This document shows positions 1 to 11,936 of a DNA stretch of 64,000 nt, piece by piece. Position numbers and translations under genes: made by a program. Under the pieces are notes generated by a model that worked only from the letters and a program-made list of their open reading frames with translations, had not been told where the DNA came from and did no database searches. Source of the stretch: Vitellaria paradoxa (lineage: Eukaryota > Streptophyta > Magnoliopsida > Ericales > Sapotaceae). The stretch lies in the NCBI GenBank assembly GCA_019916065.1, contig CM034240.1, positions 40,512,561 to 40,576,560 on the forward strand, read 5' to 3'. Position 1 is the first letter of the stretch; each line of letters begins with the position of its first letter.

Positions 1-569
1 ATTTTCCGAATGACCAAGCCTCCTTCGTTTTAGGTAAGGAAACATCATGCCAAGCTACCTTACTTCTCCGCTTCTTTATATCAGCTTCTAACCATAAGAA
101 CCTTCTCAATACTTGCTCAATGGAGTTGCATACTTTCTTTGGAAGGATAAAGTGATGACTCCAAAAAATTTGGATACTAAAGATAATGGATTTGATGAGC
201 ACCAATCTACCTGCATAGGAAAGGCACTTAGAAGTCCAGTTTGTCACCCTTTTAGTAATTTTCTCAATTAGCTCCTTGCAGTTCTCGTACTTAAGTTTTG
301 TTAAGATGGGAGGGACTCTTAGATATTTGATTGGTAGCTCTCCAAGTTGGAACTCAAAGATGGAGCAGAGGCTTTGCTTTTCCTGTAGATTGATTCCAAA
401 GATGTAGATTTTACTCTTCCTTTCATTTGGTTTGAGCCCAGAGTATTTATGGAATTCATGCAAAACCTCTCAGATAAGGTTAAAAGTTGAAGCATTTGGA
501 GCACATAAGATGAACAAGTCATCTGTAAAGCATATATGGGTGATGGTCGGATCAAAGCATTTAGGACAT
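1..569 (-). mobile_element. LINE (non-LTR) reverse transcriptase fragment
   Basis: Read on the minus strand this is the palm-to-thumb part of a plant LINE reverse transcriptase. The catalytic box reads FTDDLF (codons near 515-530), where FADD is usual. It is followed by a KPNERKSKIY-like stretch and by GELPIKYLRVPP and AGRLVLIKSI, all typical of plant L1-type RT. At least one in-frame stop (near 472) breaks it, so it is a dead copy. The window edge cuts its downstream part. Its upstream end joins a gypsy integrase sequence at about 570, so one element broke into the other or a deletion fused them. Family assignment is by motif recognition only. Confidence 0.8.
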
Positions 570-1240
570 TTCATACCGCTCTACCAATATTAACATCTCA
601 AGTCTTTATACATTTTAGTTCCTCCAGGATGTACTGCAAATCTCGAGCAATAAAACTTCCAGAGTACCTATTCTTGAATTCCATCCACATTAGGCATAAA
701 AATTTTATCTTTAAACTTCAAATATCCTTTTGTGGATAAACTCCAACTTTAGCTTGTCCCAAAGATAAATAATACCTTGTGTTCTAACAGTATTGATCAT
801 TCTGTTGAGCCTCAATAGCCTGTGTCAATAGCATAGATATCATTTGTAAACAATTCAAATTGGAGTATGTCGTGCCATCCTCCTCCTCATCATCATCCCA
901 GCAAAATTTAAAATCACCTACATCTTCCTAAAGACGCCACTGAGAATGAAGTATTATAGCGGCTAAACACTGTGACTTCTTACTTAAAGCATCAGCCATG
1001 ATGTTGGCCTTCCCCAGATAATACTGAAGATCAAAATCATAATCCTCCAAGTATTCCACCCACCTTCTCTGTCTTAAATTCAAATCACACTGAGTAAACA
1101 AATAATTTAAACTTTTGTGATCTAAATAAATATAGAATCTTTCACCATATAAATAATGTCGTTAAGTCTTTAATACAAAAACCACCATTGCCAACTCCAA
1201 ATCATACGTAGGTAATTCCTCTCATACAGCTTCGATTGCC
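570..1240 (-). pseudogene. gypsy RNase H end and integrase zinc-finger remnant
   Basis: On the minus strand the RNase H end appears as [17 protein letters not shown] followed by ADALSKK near 985-1070. Further on is the integrase HHCC start, HPGGTKMYKDLR and then YW-stop-SGMK at about 572-620. A tryptophan codon there has become TAG. The typical partner cysteines and the DDE core are absent because LINE sequence starts right after GMK. Several stops lie between. Confidence 0.7.
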
Positions 1241-2347
1241 TAGACCCATATGCCATTACTTGATCAATCTGTATTAAAACACATCCCAAACCTTCACGTG
1301 AAGTATCACAATACACTATACCCCATTCCACGTTTAGGTATAATCAACATTGGAGTCTCAGTTAATATCTACTTCAATTCATTAAAAGCATTCTCACAAG
1401 CATCATCCCATTCAAATCTAACTTCTTTTCGAGTCAACTGAGTCAATGGACCCATTAACTGAGAGAAATTTTGGATGAAACAATGGTAATAACCAGCCAA
1501 ACCTACAAAACTACGAACTTCAAAAATAGACCTCGTTCACGCCCAATCTAACACAGCTGAAACCTTAGAAGGATCCACTGTAATTCCTTAACCAAAAACT
1601 ACATGACCCAAAAACTTCACCTCTAATAACCAAAACTCACATTTACTAGCCTTAGCATATACCTTATGGTCCTAAAATGTCTGCAAAACTATCCTCAATG
1701 TTGCTCGTGCTCATACTCATCATGAGAATAAATCAAAATATCATCAATGAACACCACCACAAACCAATCCATGTAGGGTCAGAAAATCCTATTCATCAAA
1801 TCCATAAACACTATCAGAGCATTCATTAACTCGAATGGTATAACCACAAACTCAAAATGACCATACTCAGTATGAAATGCTGTCTAAGGAATATCTTCCT
1901 CCCGAATCTTTAACTGATGATAACCCAATCAAAGATCAATCTTAGAAAAACAAGCTAATCCTCACAACTGGTCAAACAAATCATATATCCTTGACAATGA
2001 ATACTTATTCTTAATAGTCACTGAATTCAACAACCAGTAATCAACACAAAACTGAAGGTCTTATCCTTTTTCTTTGCAAAAATTGCCGATGCTACCCACG
2101 GCGATGTACTAGGTCGAATAAAACCTCAAGTATACAAATCATTCAACTAAATTTTCAATTCTTTCAACTCTGCCAGTGCCATACAATATGGTGCCACAGA
2201 AATAGGAGAAACCCCTAGCACATGATCTAAACAAAAATCAATCTCTCTTTGAGGAGGTAACTCCCACAATTCCTTAGGAAATACATCTTCATACTCACAA
2301 ACAACTTTAGAAAGAAAGTGTTTGGACTCTTTCTCATTCAATCTCAA
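1240..2347 (-). pseudogene. gypsy reverse transcriptase remnant
   Basis: Minus-strand reading gives the RT entry segment (FPKELWELPPQREIDF, 2147-2347), the GFIRPSTSPWVASAIFAKKKD block near 2060-2130 and the catalytic box FIDDILIYS near 1727-1753. The aspartates are kept, but frame changes and stops recur every 50-150 bases. This polymerase copied retrotransposon RNA into DNA when the element was active; here it is a fossil. Confidence 0.75.
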
Positions 2348-2795
2348 ACTAGTAAACCAGAAAACCTTCTAATGCACCTAGTGTCAAATAATGGAGAAGG
2401 TAAAACTGCTCTTGCTTCACCCCAAATCCTAACCATGGTGCCGTCAAGTAGAATAGCCATCACCAACTTACAGTAACAATCTATAGTCACCCGATAAGTA
2501 GACAACCAATCTATTTCCAAAATCACATCAAACTCTTTCATCTTCAGAACCCTCAAGTCAATCCATAATTAAATATCGCTCAACTGTAAAACACAATTCC
2601 AACAAATCCAATTCACTGAAGAACTATTATCCATTGGAGAATCTACAAACATAGGCTTTTCTAGCCTCTCGGGTGTTAAACCCAAAGTCTTTACACAAGC
2701 ATGCAAAACAAATGAATGTGATGCACTGGTATCAAACAAAACATGCACCTAAGTGCTAAATAGAAGAAATGTACCACGTAGCACAGAAGCATCTA
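2344..2795 (-). pseudogene. gypsy aspartic protease remnant
   Basis: The minus strand contains LFDTSASHSFVLHACV, a variant of the retropepsin active site (D-S/T-G-A); the glycine is replaced by serine. MKEFDVILEIDWLSTYRVTID then matches the plant gypsy GMDWL...A.IDC segment. The reading frame is broken. It would have cleaved the Gag-Pol precursor. Confidence 0.65.
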
Positions 2796-4160
2796 GAGTC
2801 TCGTCCTGCTATGCAAGTGCGTAGGCACGTCCCTGAATCCTCTGACTCCCTGAGTTACCATCACTTCAACTTTTCCTCTGCTAGCCACTATCGTCGCGAC
2901 CATCACCATGCGGCTACTAGAATTGCTGAATTTGTTGCATGGTTGTTGCTGCAAAAGTGGTATAGGCCTCACTGGGTACTGCTGAGTCTGATAAGAACCA
3001 ATCTGTTGAGCACTTGGCTCAACATTTCCTTGTGACATCTCCCCACATGAACAATAAATTGCCAGGTGTCCTAGTTGATTGCATCTAAAATATAGTCTCT
3101 ACCCAAACTAATCTCAAAATCCTCCCCTCTATAGGCATTGAAACTGCTATCGTCGTTGACTACCCGATGAACTTGAACCCGAACCCGAACCCGAACTACT
3201 CTTTTCTGATAGGAAAATTGCTGATGTTGCTGAAATCTTCTCCTGGAACTACTAACTTTTTCTTTACCTTTTCTTTGCTTAAAACCAGAACCATACTCCT
3301 ACATTACATTCTGTCCTTGAGTTTATCTTTCCCTCCCCAAGCCCTGAACCTGAAGTCAATAGTATCTCTATCTACCGCGAAAGTTGCTGCCAACACACTA
3401 GAGTAAGTCTGATGTCTCAAACCAATGATCTGTCTTCTAATATAATCCCCATTCAAAATTTCTTACCCTTGCTACCTCATCTGGCACAATCTGTGGAGCA
3501 AATCTAGCCAATTCTGCAAAGTTCCTCTCATAATCTTGCATTGATAAGTTCCCTTACGCCAATGCAGGAAATTTCTAAACTTTCATTTCCCTCATCACCG
3601 TAGGGGAAAAATCTCTTAAGAAATGCCTCCTTAAATGCCTCCCAAGTCAGGGTGTGAATATTAATAGTATCTCTGTAAGACCTCCACTAATAAACAGCAC
3701 CTCCTTAAAACTGACGTACTACTACTTTGATCCTAACCTCGTTACCTTCTACACCCAAAGTTTCCATTATCTCATAAATTTCTTCCAACCATCTTTTTGC
3801 CCAAATAAATCTCCTTCTCCATTAAACTTAGAAGGGTTATACTTCTTAAACTGACTAATAATTCTCATGATTGGTGTGTTTTCAAGTGTAGGTACTGCTG
3901 CCGCTACTGGGGTAGGTACTGCTGTCGGTCTACCTAATCTCTGCATCTGGGCCTACAAAGCCGCCATAAACTGTATCATCTACTCATATGTTGATTGTAT
4001 AAAGCCACCATCAGCCAACAGTACCTCATGAAAATCCTCTTGCTTAATACTTGGAACATTAGAAATTTGACCACTAGCTTGACCCCTTTGATTTTCACAT
4101 TTTCTACGTCCAGCCATTCTACAAAACATAACCATCATCAATTCCAAAACCAGCAATATA
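2796..4160 (-). pseudogene. gypsy gag remnant with zinc knuckle
   Basis: The minus strand shows a CCHC-type knuckle, FRCNQLGHLAIYC, near 3050-3090, in which the first cysteine is not clear, followed by a Q/P-rich spacer (2793-3038). Upstream, a capsid-like region is broken by frameshifts. A short (CCGAAC) repeat at about 3174-3198 lies within it. The position between primer site and protease supports gag. Confidence 0.55.
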
Positions 4161-4235
4161 CTACGATAAATGATTAATTCTCAACAGAAACAAATAGGTC
4201 TTACTACCCAAGACCCAAAGTAAATGCAACCTAAA

Positions 4236-4247
4236 GCTCTAATACCA
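4236..4247 (-). promoter_or_regulatory. Primer-binding site of the degenerate gypsy element
   Basis: The minus strand reads TGGTATTAGAGC, one base different from TGGTATCAGAGC, the sequence complementary to the 3' end of plant initiator-methionine tRNA. It lies three bases inside the LTR end, as expected. Confidence 0.75.
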
Positions 4248-4250
4248 TTC

Positions 4251-6383
4251 TGTCAAGCCCTCAACTTAATTATCCAAGATAGACAATATGGGAATATGGG
4301 AACTAATTAAATTAAATGAAAACCTATTCCAAGGTCAAGTTATAATATAAGAATAATCATCAAAGCAACCAAACATGTCCTTCATTCCCGTATTAAATAA
4401 ATAGAATGACATCAACCAAAATAAATCAAAGGTCACACCCAGGTGACACAATCAACAAGGCTTATGTAGCTAAATAAACATCATCATTGAATAAGCTCAA
4501 AAAAGAAATATTTGGGACCCACATCTTAGGTCGCACAATTAAAGGTACAATAATCCAAATGTAAATAAAATAACATAATAGGTCAATCCATCAGTCTCAA
4601 CTCAGCTCTGGATGGCTACTCCTGACCTCGTCGGATCACCTGAAATATAGATAGGATGAACAAATTTGCCCAGTAGGTAGGACCATGTAAGTGTGTGCAC
4701 GAGTGAACAGTAATCAAGCATATATCACAACTCACAACAATATCAACCAAAACATGATATGGTAATGCACAAGTGATGTAATGCAATGTCCAAAGCATTC
4801 TCTAATCTTCATCTACCCCTAACATTATCCTAAGACGAATGATGCTTAGCACAGCACATGGGTCACCAACCGCACCGTTTACGTTTACAGCAAATGTATA
4901 TCTCTATATATATATTTACCAAGTGGGAAACCGTATTACATCCCACTGGTATAAGACTCAGGGGAACCATGTTACACCCCTTCGCCCTTTTGCTAGGGAA
5001 CTATATTACACCTTTAATTAGATATATGCTTAGCCCAAGCAGGGTTCGGCTATAATCTGAAGAAAATCTCAAAATCATATCTTATAATTAACGTTCTAAC
5101 TCCAAATGACTAAGCTCTAGTCATATATATCAACCGAGGATCATTTGATATTTTTAAAATTTTATTTTATCATTTTTCTCAAAACATAGATCTCGTCTAT
5201 ATATATAACCTGTGTCTTAGCACATCACAATATAAATATGGCACTCTTGGCCAATCAATAGTCACAACACCAACCGGATGATGCCACCCTAGCCCCATGC
5301 ACACGATATGCTTAATCATACAAATAAATATCATTTCAATATATAAATATATTCTCATTAGGCTTGATAATGATTTGGGGCTCATTCCATCATTAGAAAT
5401 CCATAATAATTTAGTTTGGGCAGAGAAATATGTATAAAGACCAAATTTTAACATTTTTTTGAAAATCTACCATGCTGGTATCCAGACACCCTAAGCTGCA
5501 ATCTGGACAGCCCCAGTCCCGACACCCCAGACAGTCGGTCTAGACACCCCAGTTCGAACACCCAAATTAATCGGTCTGAGCACCCTAATCGGTTGGTCCG
5601 GACACCAAAGTCCAGTATTCAGTTCCTGGGTTTATTTTCGACAAAATCCAGCTCCACATCATCCCCTAAATCACTTATTCAAGCTTCAATCTCAACAATA
5701 ATTCATGTATAAACACTTAAACACTTAATCACATGTTTCTCCAACCCTTAGTCAAAGAATAACTCAAATATATGCAAGATCTTCCCATTTATATGCATAT
5801 GTACACCCACATTCATATATATACATATATATATATATGCACAAATCTCAAGATATTCAACCAACTCAAGCATATATATATATATATATATCAAAATCAT
5901 TCTAACAACATCTAAAACATGTATATAAGTCCCACCTACCTCGAATCCGAAGAGAAAAGAAGAAAATCAGATAAAACTAATTGAGCTCCCAACCTTCAAA
6001 AGCCAATTTCTACCACCTTGGGCTAAATCGCCGAAAATGGTCACTGCCACAACAATCACGGCATCGAATACTACTTCGATCCGCTGATTTTCTTCCCTAA
6101 ACTTAGCTTTCTCTCTTTCTTCTCTCTCTCTCGTCTCTCTTCTCTCTCTTCTGCCTATTCTCCTTAGCAACTGATTAAAAGAAAAGAATAATGAAGAGAA
6201 AAAAAAAAGAAAAAGGATAAAAAGAAAAGAGAGTTGGGCCCTTGGCCCAGTTGTCCAACCAAAAACCAATTTAGACCACACTCGGCCCAAGAAAAATAAA
6301 ATAAATCAACTAAATCTCAAAATAAATATTTTATTGGCCCAATATAACACATAAATAACCAAAAATAAATACCGGGCATTACA
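4251..6383 (-). repeat. 5' LTR (about 2.13 kb) of the degenerate gypsy element
   Basis: On the minus strand it starts TGTAATGCCCGG (6383) and ends GGGCTTGACA (4251), giving the TG...CA ends of an LTR next to the primer site. It holds AT dinucleotide runs (about 5818-5840 and 5872-5892) and a run of short C/A-rich repeats (about 5480-5620). Its start is clearly similar to plus-strand sequence at 7712-7905. No second full copy in the same orientation is in the window. Confidence 0.75.
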
Positions 6384-7711
6384 GTGCTTGTTATTAACAA
6401 GATTTTAATGTATTATATGCATGATTTGGTTAAGAATTGAGATATATATACATATAAATGTTGGTATATATATATGTATGTATGAGGGTGTATATATATG
6501 CACATATGTTGAATTTATATGAATTCCATGAGCTTTTTAGTTGGATTTTTAGTATTTTAGCATGTTATGGATGTTATTATATGTCTATATGATAAGTTGC
6601 ATTATTGATTTGGTGGCTTGATTTGGGGACTCTGGGTTCAGGGTTCAGGAAGAACACGAACCTAGAATCTATTTCTACTCTGTTTCAGTTTGAACAGCGT
6701 TTGGATGCCTAATAGCATTCGAACTCCTAATATTGCTTGGACTAGGTTTGAACACTGACACCATTTGGATGAGGTTTGGAGGTTGACATCGTTCGGATGG
6801 CATTTACATGCCTACTATTGTTCGAATAAGGTCTTGATGCTAGGGTGCTGGGCATGGTAAAAATGTTGATTTCTTAAAATGCAATACCATTTTCTTTTGG
6901 AAAGCCTCTGCCCTTGGTTTATGATATTGATATGTTTTACTCCAAATCATCAAGACCTATAGAATTATGGAATTAAATAGTAAATGCTTGAGAATAGCAT
7001 ACTTTATTTACGTTGAGAATTATTATTTATTGATGATTATACATGATTAAGCATATCATATACTTGAGGTTGGGATTACATCATCAAGTTATGTTATGAT
7101 ATTGATTTGGTCTAGAATTCCATCTACTTATTGTTGACTTGCTGAGACATAGTCATATTTATGGACGAGATCCAATGTTTTAAGAAAATAATAAAATAAG
7201 ATTTTATGGAATACTAGATGATTCCCAATAGATATATAAGACTAGAGATTAGTTATTACAGTTGGGACATTAATCTTAAGTTATTATGATGTGATTTATC
7301 TGGATTGCAGTCGGATCCTGCTTGGGTATGAAAGATACTTATCTAGGGGTGTAACACAGTTTCTTAATAGAATGGCCAAGAAGTGTAGCATGGTTCCCTG
7401 AATTGTATGTTAGTGGAGGTGTAATATAATCCTCCATTAGTGATATGTTGAGATATATGTTTGCTGTGAGCATACAATGGTGTGGTTGGTGATCCCATAT
7501 AATTTGTTAAGTGTTACCTGTCCTAAGATAAAGTTGATGGTAGATGGAGATTAGAGAATACATTAATCACTGCATCACACTTGTATTAAGTATATTATAT
7601 TTTATTGAGATTGTTGTGAATTATTATGTCTACATGGAGTTATGTATACTCGTGCATACTTGCACAGTCCTACCTATTGAACGGTGCTATTCACCCTTTC
7701 TACATTATAAG
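6384..7711 (+). repeat. Related gypsy LTR, 5'-truncated, opposite orientation
   Basis: Plus-strand segments here match the minus-strand LTR at 4251-6383 in order: an AT/GTATAT tract, ATGATTAAGCATATC, a GACGAGATC...GTTTT segment, a GGGGTGTAACA block, and TTTGCTGTGAGCATAC near 7459. The first few hundred bases of the LTR are missing. It directly abuts the TG end of the minus-strand LTR, so the two copies lie head to head. Confidence 0.6.
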
Positions 7712-7905
7712 TGTAATACCTAGTACTTATTTTTTACCATTTATGTATTATTTTGGGCCAATAAAATAATTAGACTAAGATTGAGTTTGTTTAGTCAGCT
7801 TTGTTTTATTTTTCCTGAGCCGAGTTTGGCCCAAAGTAGTATTGGGCTAGACAATTGGGCCAAGGGCCTAGTTGTTCTTTTCTCTTTCCTTTCCTTCACA
7901 CACAT
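7712..7905 (+). repeat. LTR start fragment of the same gypsy family
   Basis: It begins TGTAATACCTAGTACTT and follows the first roughly 190 bases of the minus-strand LTR closely, including GGGCCAATAAAAT and AACTGGGCCAAGGGCC-like blocks. Similarity fades after about 7905. It lies directly behind the truncated LTR, giving a tail-to-head arrangement of two LTR pieces. Confidence 0.7.
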
Positions 7906-10010
7906 CATTTTCCTTCCTGTTGGATAGTTGTATTAGATAATTACTGCATATTTTTCATCATGATCAGCATCGTTGTGATCATGTTTCATTTGGTTCGACT
8001 TAATGGGAAACAAATTAAGGCTTCTAATAATTGTACATTGCTATCATTGTTTTTTTTTTTAATTTGTTCTGTTTCTTCTTTTTCTTCGTATCAGATAAAT
8101 TTGAGATGTGATCTCTATGACTCCTAATTCATTTCCAAACAACCTTCTTTTTCTTTAATTTGTTCTATTCCATTGTTCTTTTGCTTTAATGGATAAAGCA
8201 AAAGAGAATTGCTCTCGAAGGAGAACCTGCTACCAAGATGATCGAGAAATTCAAGGAGGACAACATTAAGCATGTATCTATCATAATCAGGAGTCAAATA
8301 AGATGACCTGCAAGAAAGATGCCTCTATTGCAAGAGAATCCCTCACGCCAAATCGAAAATAATCACCCTTTCCCACTATTTCAGTACGAGGGACAGAGTC
8401 AGCCAGCTCTGGAGAAACAGAAGGCAAGATGATGACAATGAGATATAGACAATGATGCAGCCAAGCAATAAATTGATAATTTTGTTAATAAACTAGCACA
8501 AGTAGAAAATTTTGAAAAAAAAAAAGAAATTTATCCTTTAATTTGATATTTTATTCCGATGCTCATGTCTTAAAGAATCCCAAGTATCATATAATTAAAT
8601 CCTTAATAGTTACAGTTCTACTACTATGTCTTTGCATTCAACTGTGAAAAGTTTTCAATTCATTCCATCATGGTACGCATGACCTAAGATAGACCCCTTA
8701 GTAGAGCTCCATGACTGTGCCTTGTCTCCTTAAAATCTAGCCAATCGAAGCTTTTGAGCTTGAAGACAAGAAAGAATATTTTGATGTTGTTTCTTTTCGG
8801 GAAGTAAAGAATATTTTGATGTTGTTTCTTTTCAGGAAGTAATATTTTGATGTCCTATCATATCAGTTATTGAAAAAAAAAGAAGGTCCTAAAATAATCA
8901 TCTAATATGCCCTACCAAAATAGTTCCAACAAACTACCAGGTTGGATGTGGCTTTTTTTGTGTTTCCATCTGTGACCAATTGAAATTGTCACCAAATTAA
9001 ATCCTCGCCGATTATGAATTTATCAATTGAAACAATATAAATTACAATTTAGATCCAAAGTTAAATCTGCCTTAATTATTAAGGATTAATTTACAATATA
9101 AATTACAATGTAGAACTACTCCCGTTTGCTATGTTATAGGTTATATGCTTTATTAATTTTGCTTCTAAGATGTATAAATTCGGTAAAACTGAAGTTTTCC
9201 AAAAGTGAAACTTTTTTATAGGTTTCAAAATCATAGCATTATAAATGATGGACCTTGATCTGTGCAAAAAATAAGGTTTTAGTATTGAGCTGTGATGGTA
9301 CAGTAGCAACTAACTGATGATTTTTCACAAATATTGCTATGAATAGAGGATAAAGAACCTCCAAGAGGTAAGAAATTCTAAGCTACACACAGATATCTTA
9401 AAAACTCTAAAACTATCCTCACCGATCTATCAAAAAACTGTTGTTTTCACTTGAGACTTTAATGGTCAGCAGTAACTTCATACACCTTCAGTTAATGCAG
9501 ATAATCCATGCCCAGCATGCATTTGTATGGAAACAAATTTAGATAGGACCGTAGTATGGTAGGAGGAAAAGTTAACGTTGCTGCATCATGATTGATTTAC
9601 CCCAACCTATAAAGTAACCAACAAGTAACATGAACACAACATGACATAGACACACGGACATGGTGATTTTCAGAAAATGCGTGACCTAATGTAGCAGGGA
9701 CTTGACAAAAAAATAATATATATTTTTATATAGTTATAATATTTCAATAATTATAACAAAAAAACCTTCAAACTAACAATAATTTAGGGGTTTGCACTCT
9801 CAAAGACAAGACTGAGTTTTATGTCTACCTAGGGATGATATGGAGGCAATTTCTAAGAAAGCCCATTTCCTCCTAAGGCTAATGACCTTTGTGTGATTAC
9901 TACTTTTCCCTTAGTCTTAAACTGGGTAGGCCGCAAGGTTTTTACCATTTCCTATCTGAATCTAAGCCCAATGAGTTTAGTCCAACTATAAGAGACTTGA
10001 AAAATTGGGA
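7906..10010. other. Unassigned intergenic DNA
   Basis: No coding region or repeat family is recognised. Open frames are short. A local direct repeat sits at 8771-8852 (listed separately). The segment 9780-10010 is less AT-rich, but neither strand gives a familiar protein. Confidence 0.4.
8771..8852. repeat. 35-bp tandem repeat, about 2.3 copies
   Basis: AAAGAATATTTTGATG recurs at 8771 and 8806, with a partial third copy near 8840. The copies are nearly identical, so the duplication is recent. Confidence 0.8.
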
Positions 10011-10269
10011 ATCAAAGACAGATATGACTTGTTAAAGTCAAAGGTCACTCCCTGCTAGAAATCCACAGGAAAGTTTTCATCTTCGTCTTTGTTGGTCAAA
10101 TAAAAGATGCTGCTTCAGCAACATTTTCTTTCTCATAATTACCCAAAAAAGAAATTTACTCTCTCTTCATCACTAGCTCAAATTTGATACTCGCCTTTTC
10201 TTTTTATTTACAAATTAAAATTTGTTTTTTAAGCCCTTGCTACATTTTGCACATGTTCAAAATCGGGAC
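10011..10269 (+). repeat. Left arm of a 260-bp inverted repeat
   Basis: This segment matches the reverse complement of 11677-11936 over about 259 bases with few differences and small indels. Shared blocks include GGTCACTCCCTGCTAGAAAT, GATGCTGCTTCAGCAACA and GTTCAAAATCGGGAC. The arms flank about 1.4 kb holding a DnaJ exon. They could be long terminal inverted repeats of a MULE-like element or a plain inverted duplication. No matching target duplication is evident outside the arms. Confidence 0.85.
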
Positions 10270-10895
10270 ACATGTTCCTTACCTTCCTAGGGGCATCTAG
10301 AGAGAGAAAGAGAGAGAAGAAGAAGAAGAAGAAGAAGAAAAAGAAGAAGAAGAAGGGAAGGAGCAGAGATGTTTCCAACAGATGATGAATGTGTAATGAT
10401 CCCTCCAAGGAATCACCATGCCACCTAGCCTTCTACTATTTTACCTACTACAAATAAGAGGATTATATAGTAGGAAATATGACGCCATTTTGGGGGGGGG
10501 GAACGAGAAAGGTGGAAACAGGATGTCATTTCAAGAATTAGAAATCATTTTATTACTTGACAAAATTATAAATCAACATATCTAATAACCGTGCCACCTT
10601 CTTGGCAATGGAAAGAACAGCAACATAGAAGATCGCATATTCTAGTGCTTCACTGCTTCCAGAAAATAGTAACACATTTTTTGATACACAAAAGCAACTT
10701 TCAAACAGATATCTAGGAAATATGAGCTACAGAACAGAGAAAACCATCCAATCGTCAGAGTCACCAGTCACCTTCAATATCTTTCTTTTATTTTTTATTT
10801 TTGTGTGTGTGTGTGTGTGTTTTTTTTTTGGGGGGGTCAAAGACATCAATAATGAATGTTGCTTTGCATAACAATCTCATATGCTACGTAATTAC
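10270..10895. other. Non-coding DNA with simple repeats inside the inverted repeat
   Basis: It contains a GAA-rich tract (about 10313-10355), a G run (10492-10501) and a (GT)n tract (10802-10820) followed by T and G runs. No DnaJ exon that would continue the one at 10896-11091 was found. Confidence 0.5.
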
Positions 10896-11091
10896 CTGAG
10901 ATATTATTCCAAAAGGTGTTCTCTGAGTTTTAATCGCCCCTACTCTACCACCACACTCACTACAAGATTTTATGCAACTGCTAGATTTGGCACCTGTACC
11001 GCTGCAACTATCACAAGTCTCAAAACTGGAAACTTCAATATCCTTCTTTCCTCCGAAAATTGATTCTTCAAACCTCAAAAATATGTCATAT
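10896..11091 (-). pseudogene. Orphan exon of a plastid-type DnaJ/Hsp40 (zinc-finger region)
   Basis: The minus strand encodes 65 residues beginning YDIFLRFEESIFGGKKDIEV and including CDSCSGTGAK, CSECGG and QRTPFGIISQ. This is the start of the cysteine-rich zinc-finger domain of type-I DnaJ proteins, closest by memory to chloroplast DnaJ proteins of the DJA group. Splice signals are present: acceptor ATTGCAG before 11091 and donor CAG/GTAATT after 10896. J domain, second half of the zinc finger and C-terminal domains were not found nearby, so this is probably a captured or relict exon. The second CxxCxGxG repeat is imperfect (GGRVG). DnaJ proteins are Hsp70 co-chaperones; no function is expected here. 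Confidence 0.75.
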
Positions 11092-11676
11092 CTGCAATGA
11101 AAAGAAGTGGCAAGCTAACAAATCTTATGTTAAAGAATATGATTAGTCAGAAGCAAAGCATACCTGAAATCAGGTTTCGAGACAAGTTCGTTAATAAGGA
11201 AACAAAAACAAAAATAAAATAAGATCAAATGATGTGATTATGAAGTAACTGCCAACAACTCATTCTTCAGATGAAGCTTCCACTCTCTAGATCAAATTGA
11301 AGCTTTGAAGGATAAAACAAAAAACAAAATTTCTCTATCTTCTTCCACAAGTCCGAAAGGTTTTGGGGCCATAAGGTAAACATAGAAATTTGATTCTTAA
11401 AACTCCAAAATGGCATCTGTCTTTCAACTAAAAATTTTTATTTCACTATTCCAAATCTAAAAGGACAAACAATAACATAGTCGTGCAATGATTTGTTCTG
11501 GAAGTAATAATCCTTGACACCATCATTTGTGATTTCAAAGTATTTTAATACACACAATGGTCTGAACTCTGAAAGACAAATGGAAAGAGAAAAGTTTGCA
11601 AACAATGAACTCAGCTTGACTTCATTTCGCCTAAAAATTTGTAAATTTAAAGTCTTCAATTCAAGAACAGTATTAA
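11092..11676. other. Unassigned DNA inside the inverted repeat
   Basis: Only short open frames that resemble nothing known. The polypyrimidine stretch just after 11091 serves as the DnaJ exon's acceptor region on the minus strand. Confidence 0.4.
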
Positions 11677-11936
11677 GTCCCGATTTTGAACATGTGCAAA
11701 ATGTAGCAAGGGCCTAAAAAACAAATTTTAATTTGTAAATGAAAAGAAAAAGCCAGTATCAAATTTGAGCCAGTGATGAGGAGAGAGTAAATTTCTTTTT
11801 TTGGGTAATTATGAGAGAGCAAATGTTGCTGAAGCAGCATCTTTTGTTTGACCAACAAAGAAGAAGATGAAAACATACGTGTGGATTTCTAGCAGGGAGT
11901 GACCTTCGACTTTAACAAGTCGTATCTGCCTTTGAC
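11677..11936 (-). repeat. Right arm of the 260-bp inverted repeat
   Basis: It is the reverse-complement partner of 10011-10269. The match ends sharply on the inner side after GTCCCGATTTTG and on the outer side after about TGCCTTTGA. A second short copy of CTTTAACAAGT follows at 11937-11947. Confidence 0.85.

Larger units (their letters stand above)
570..6383 (-). mobile_element. Degenerate Ty3/gypsy retrotransposon (5' LTR, gag, protease, RT, RNase H, start of integrase)
   Basis: On the minus strand the order is LTR (4251-6383), primer site (4236-4247), gag (about 4160-2800), protease (about 2790-2344), RT, RNase H and the first part of integrase, ending at about 570. Domain order and motifs such as VVCEYEDVFPKEL and a [17 protein letters not shown] RNase H end fit plant gypsy elements of the chromovirus (Tekay/Del) type. 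Many stops and frameshifts show it is inactive. The rest of integrase and the 3' LTR are missing and LINE sequence follows instead. Lineage is inferred from motifs. Confidence 0.8.

Noticed and set aside
3174..3198. (CCGAAC)n run resembling a telomere-like repeat
   Set aside because: Only three units, not the plant telomere motif, and inside a gag remnant.
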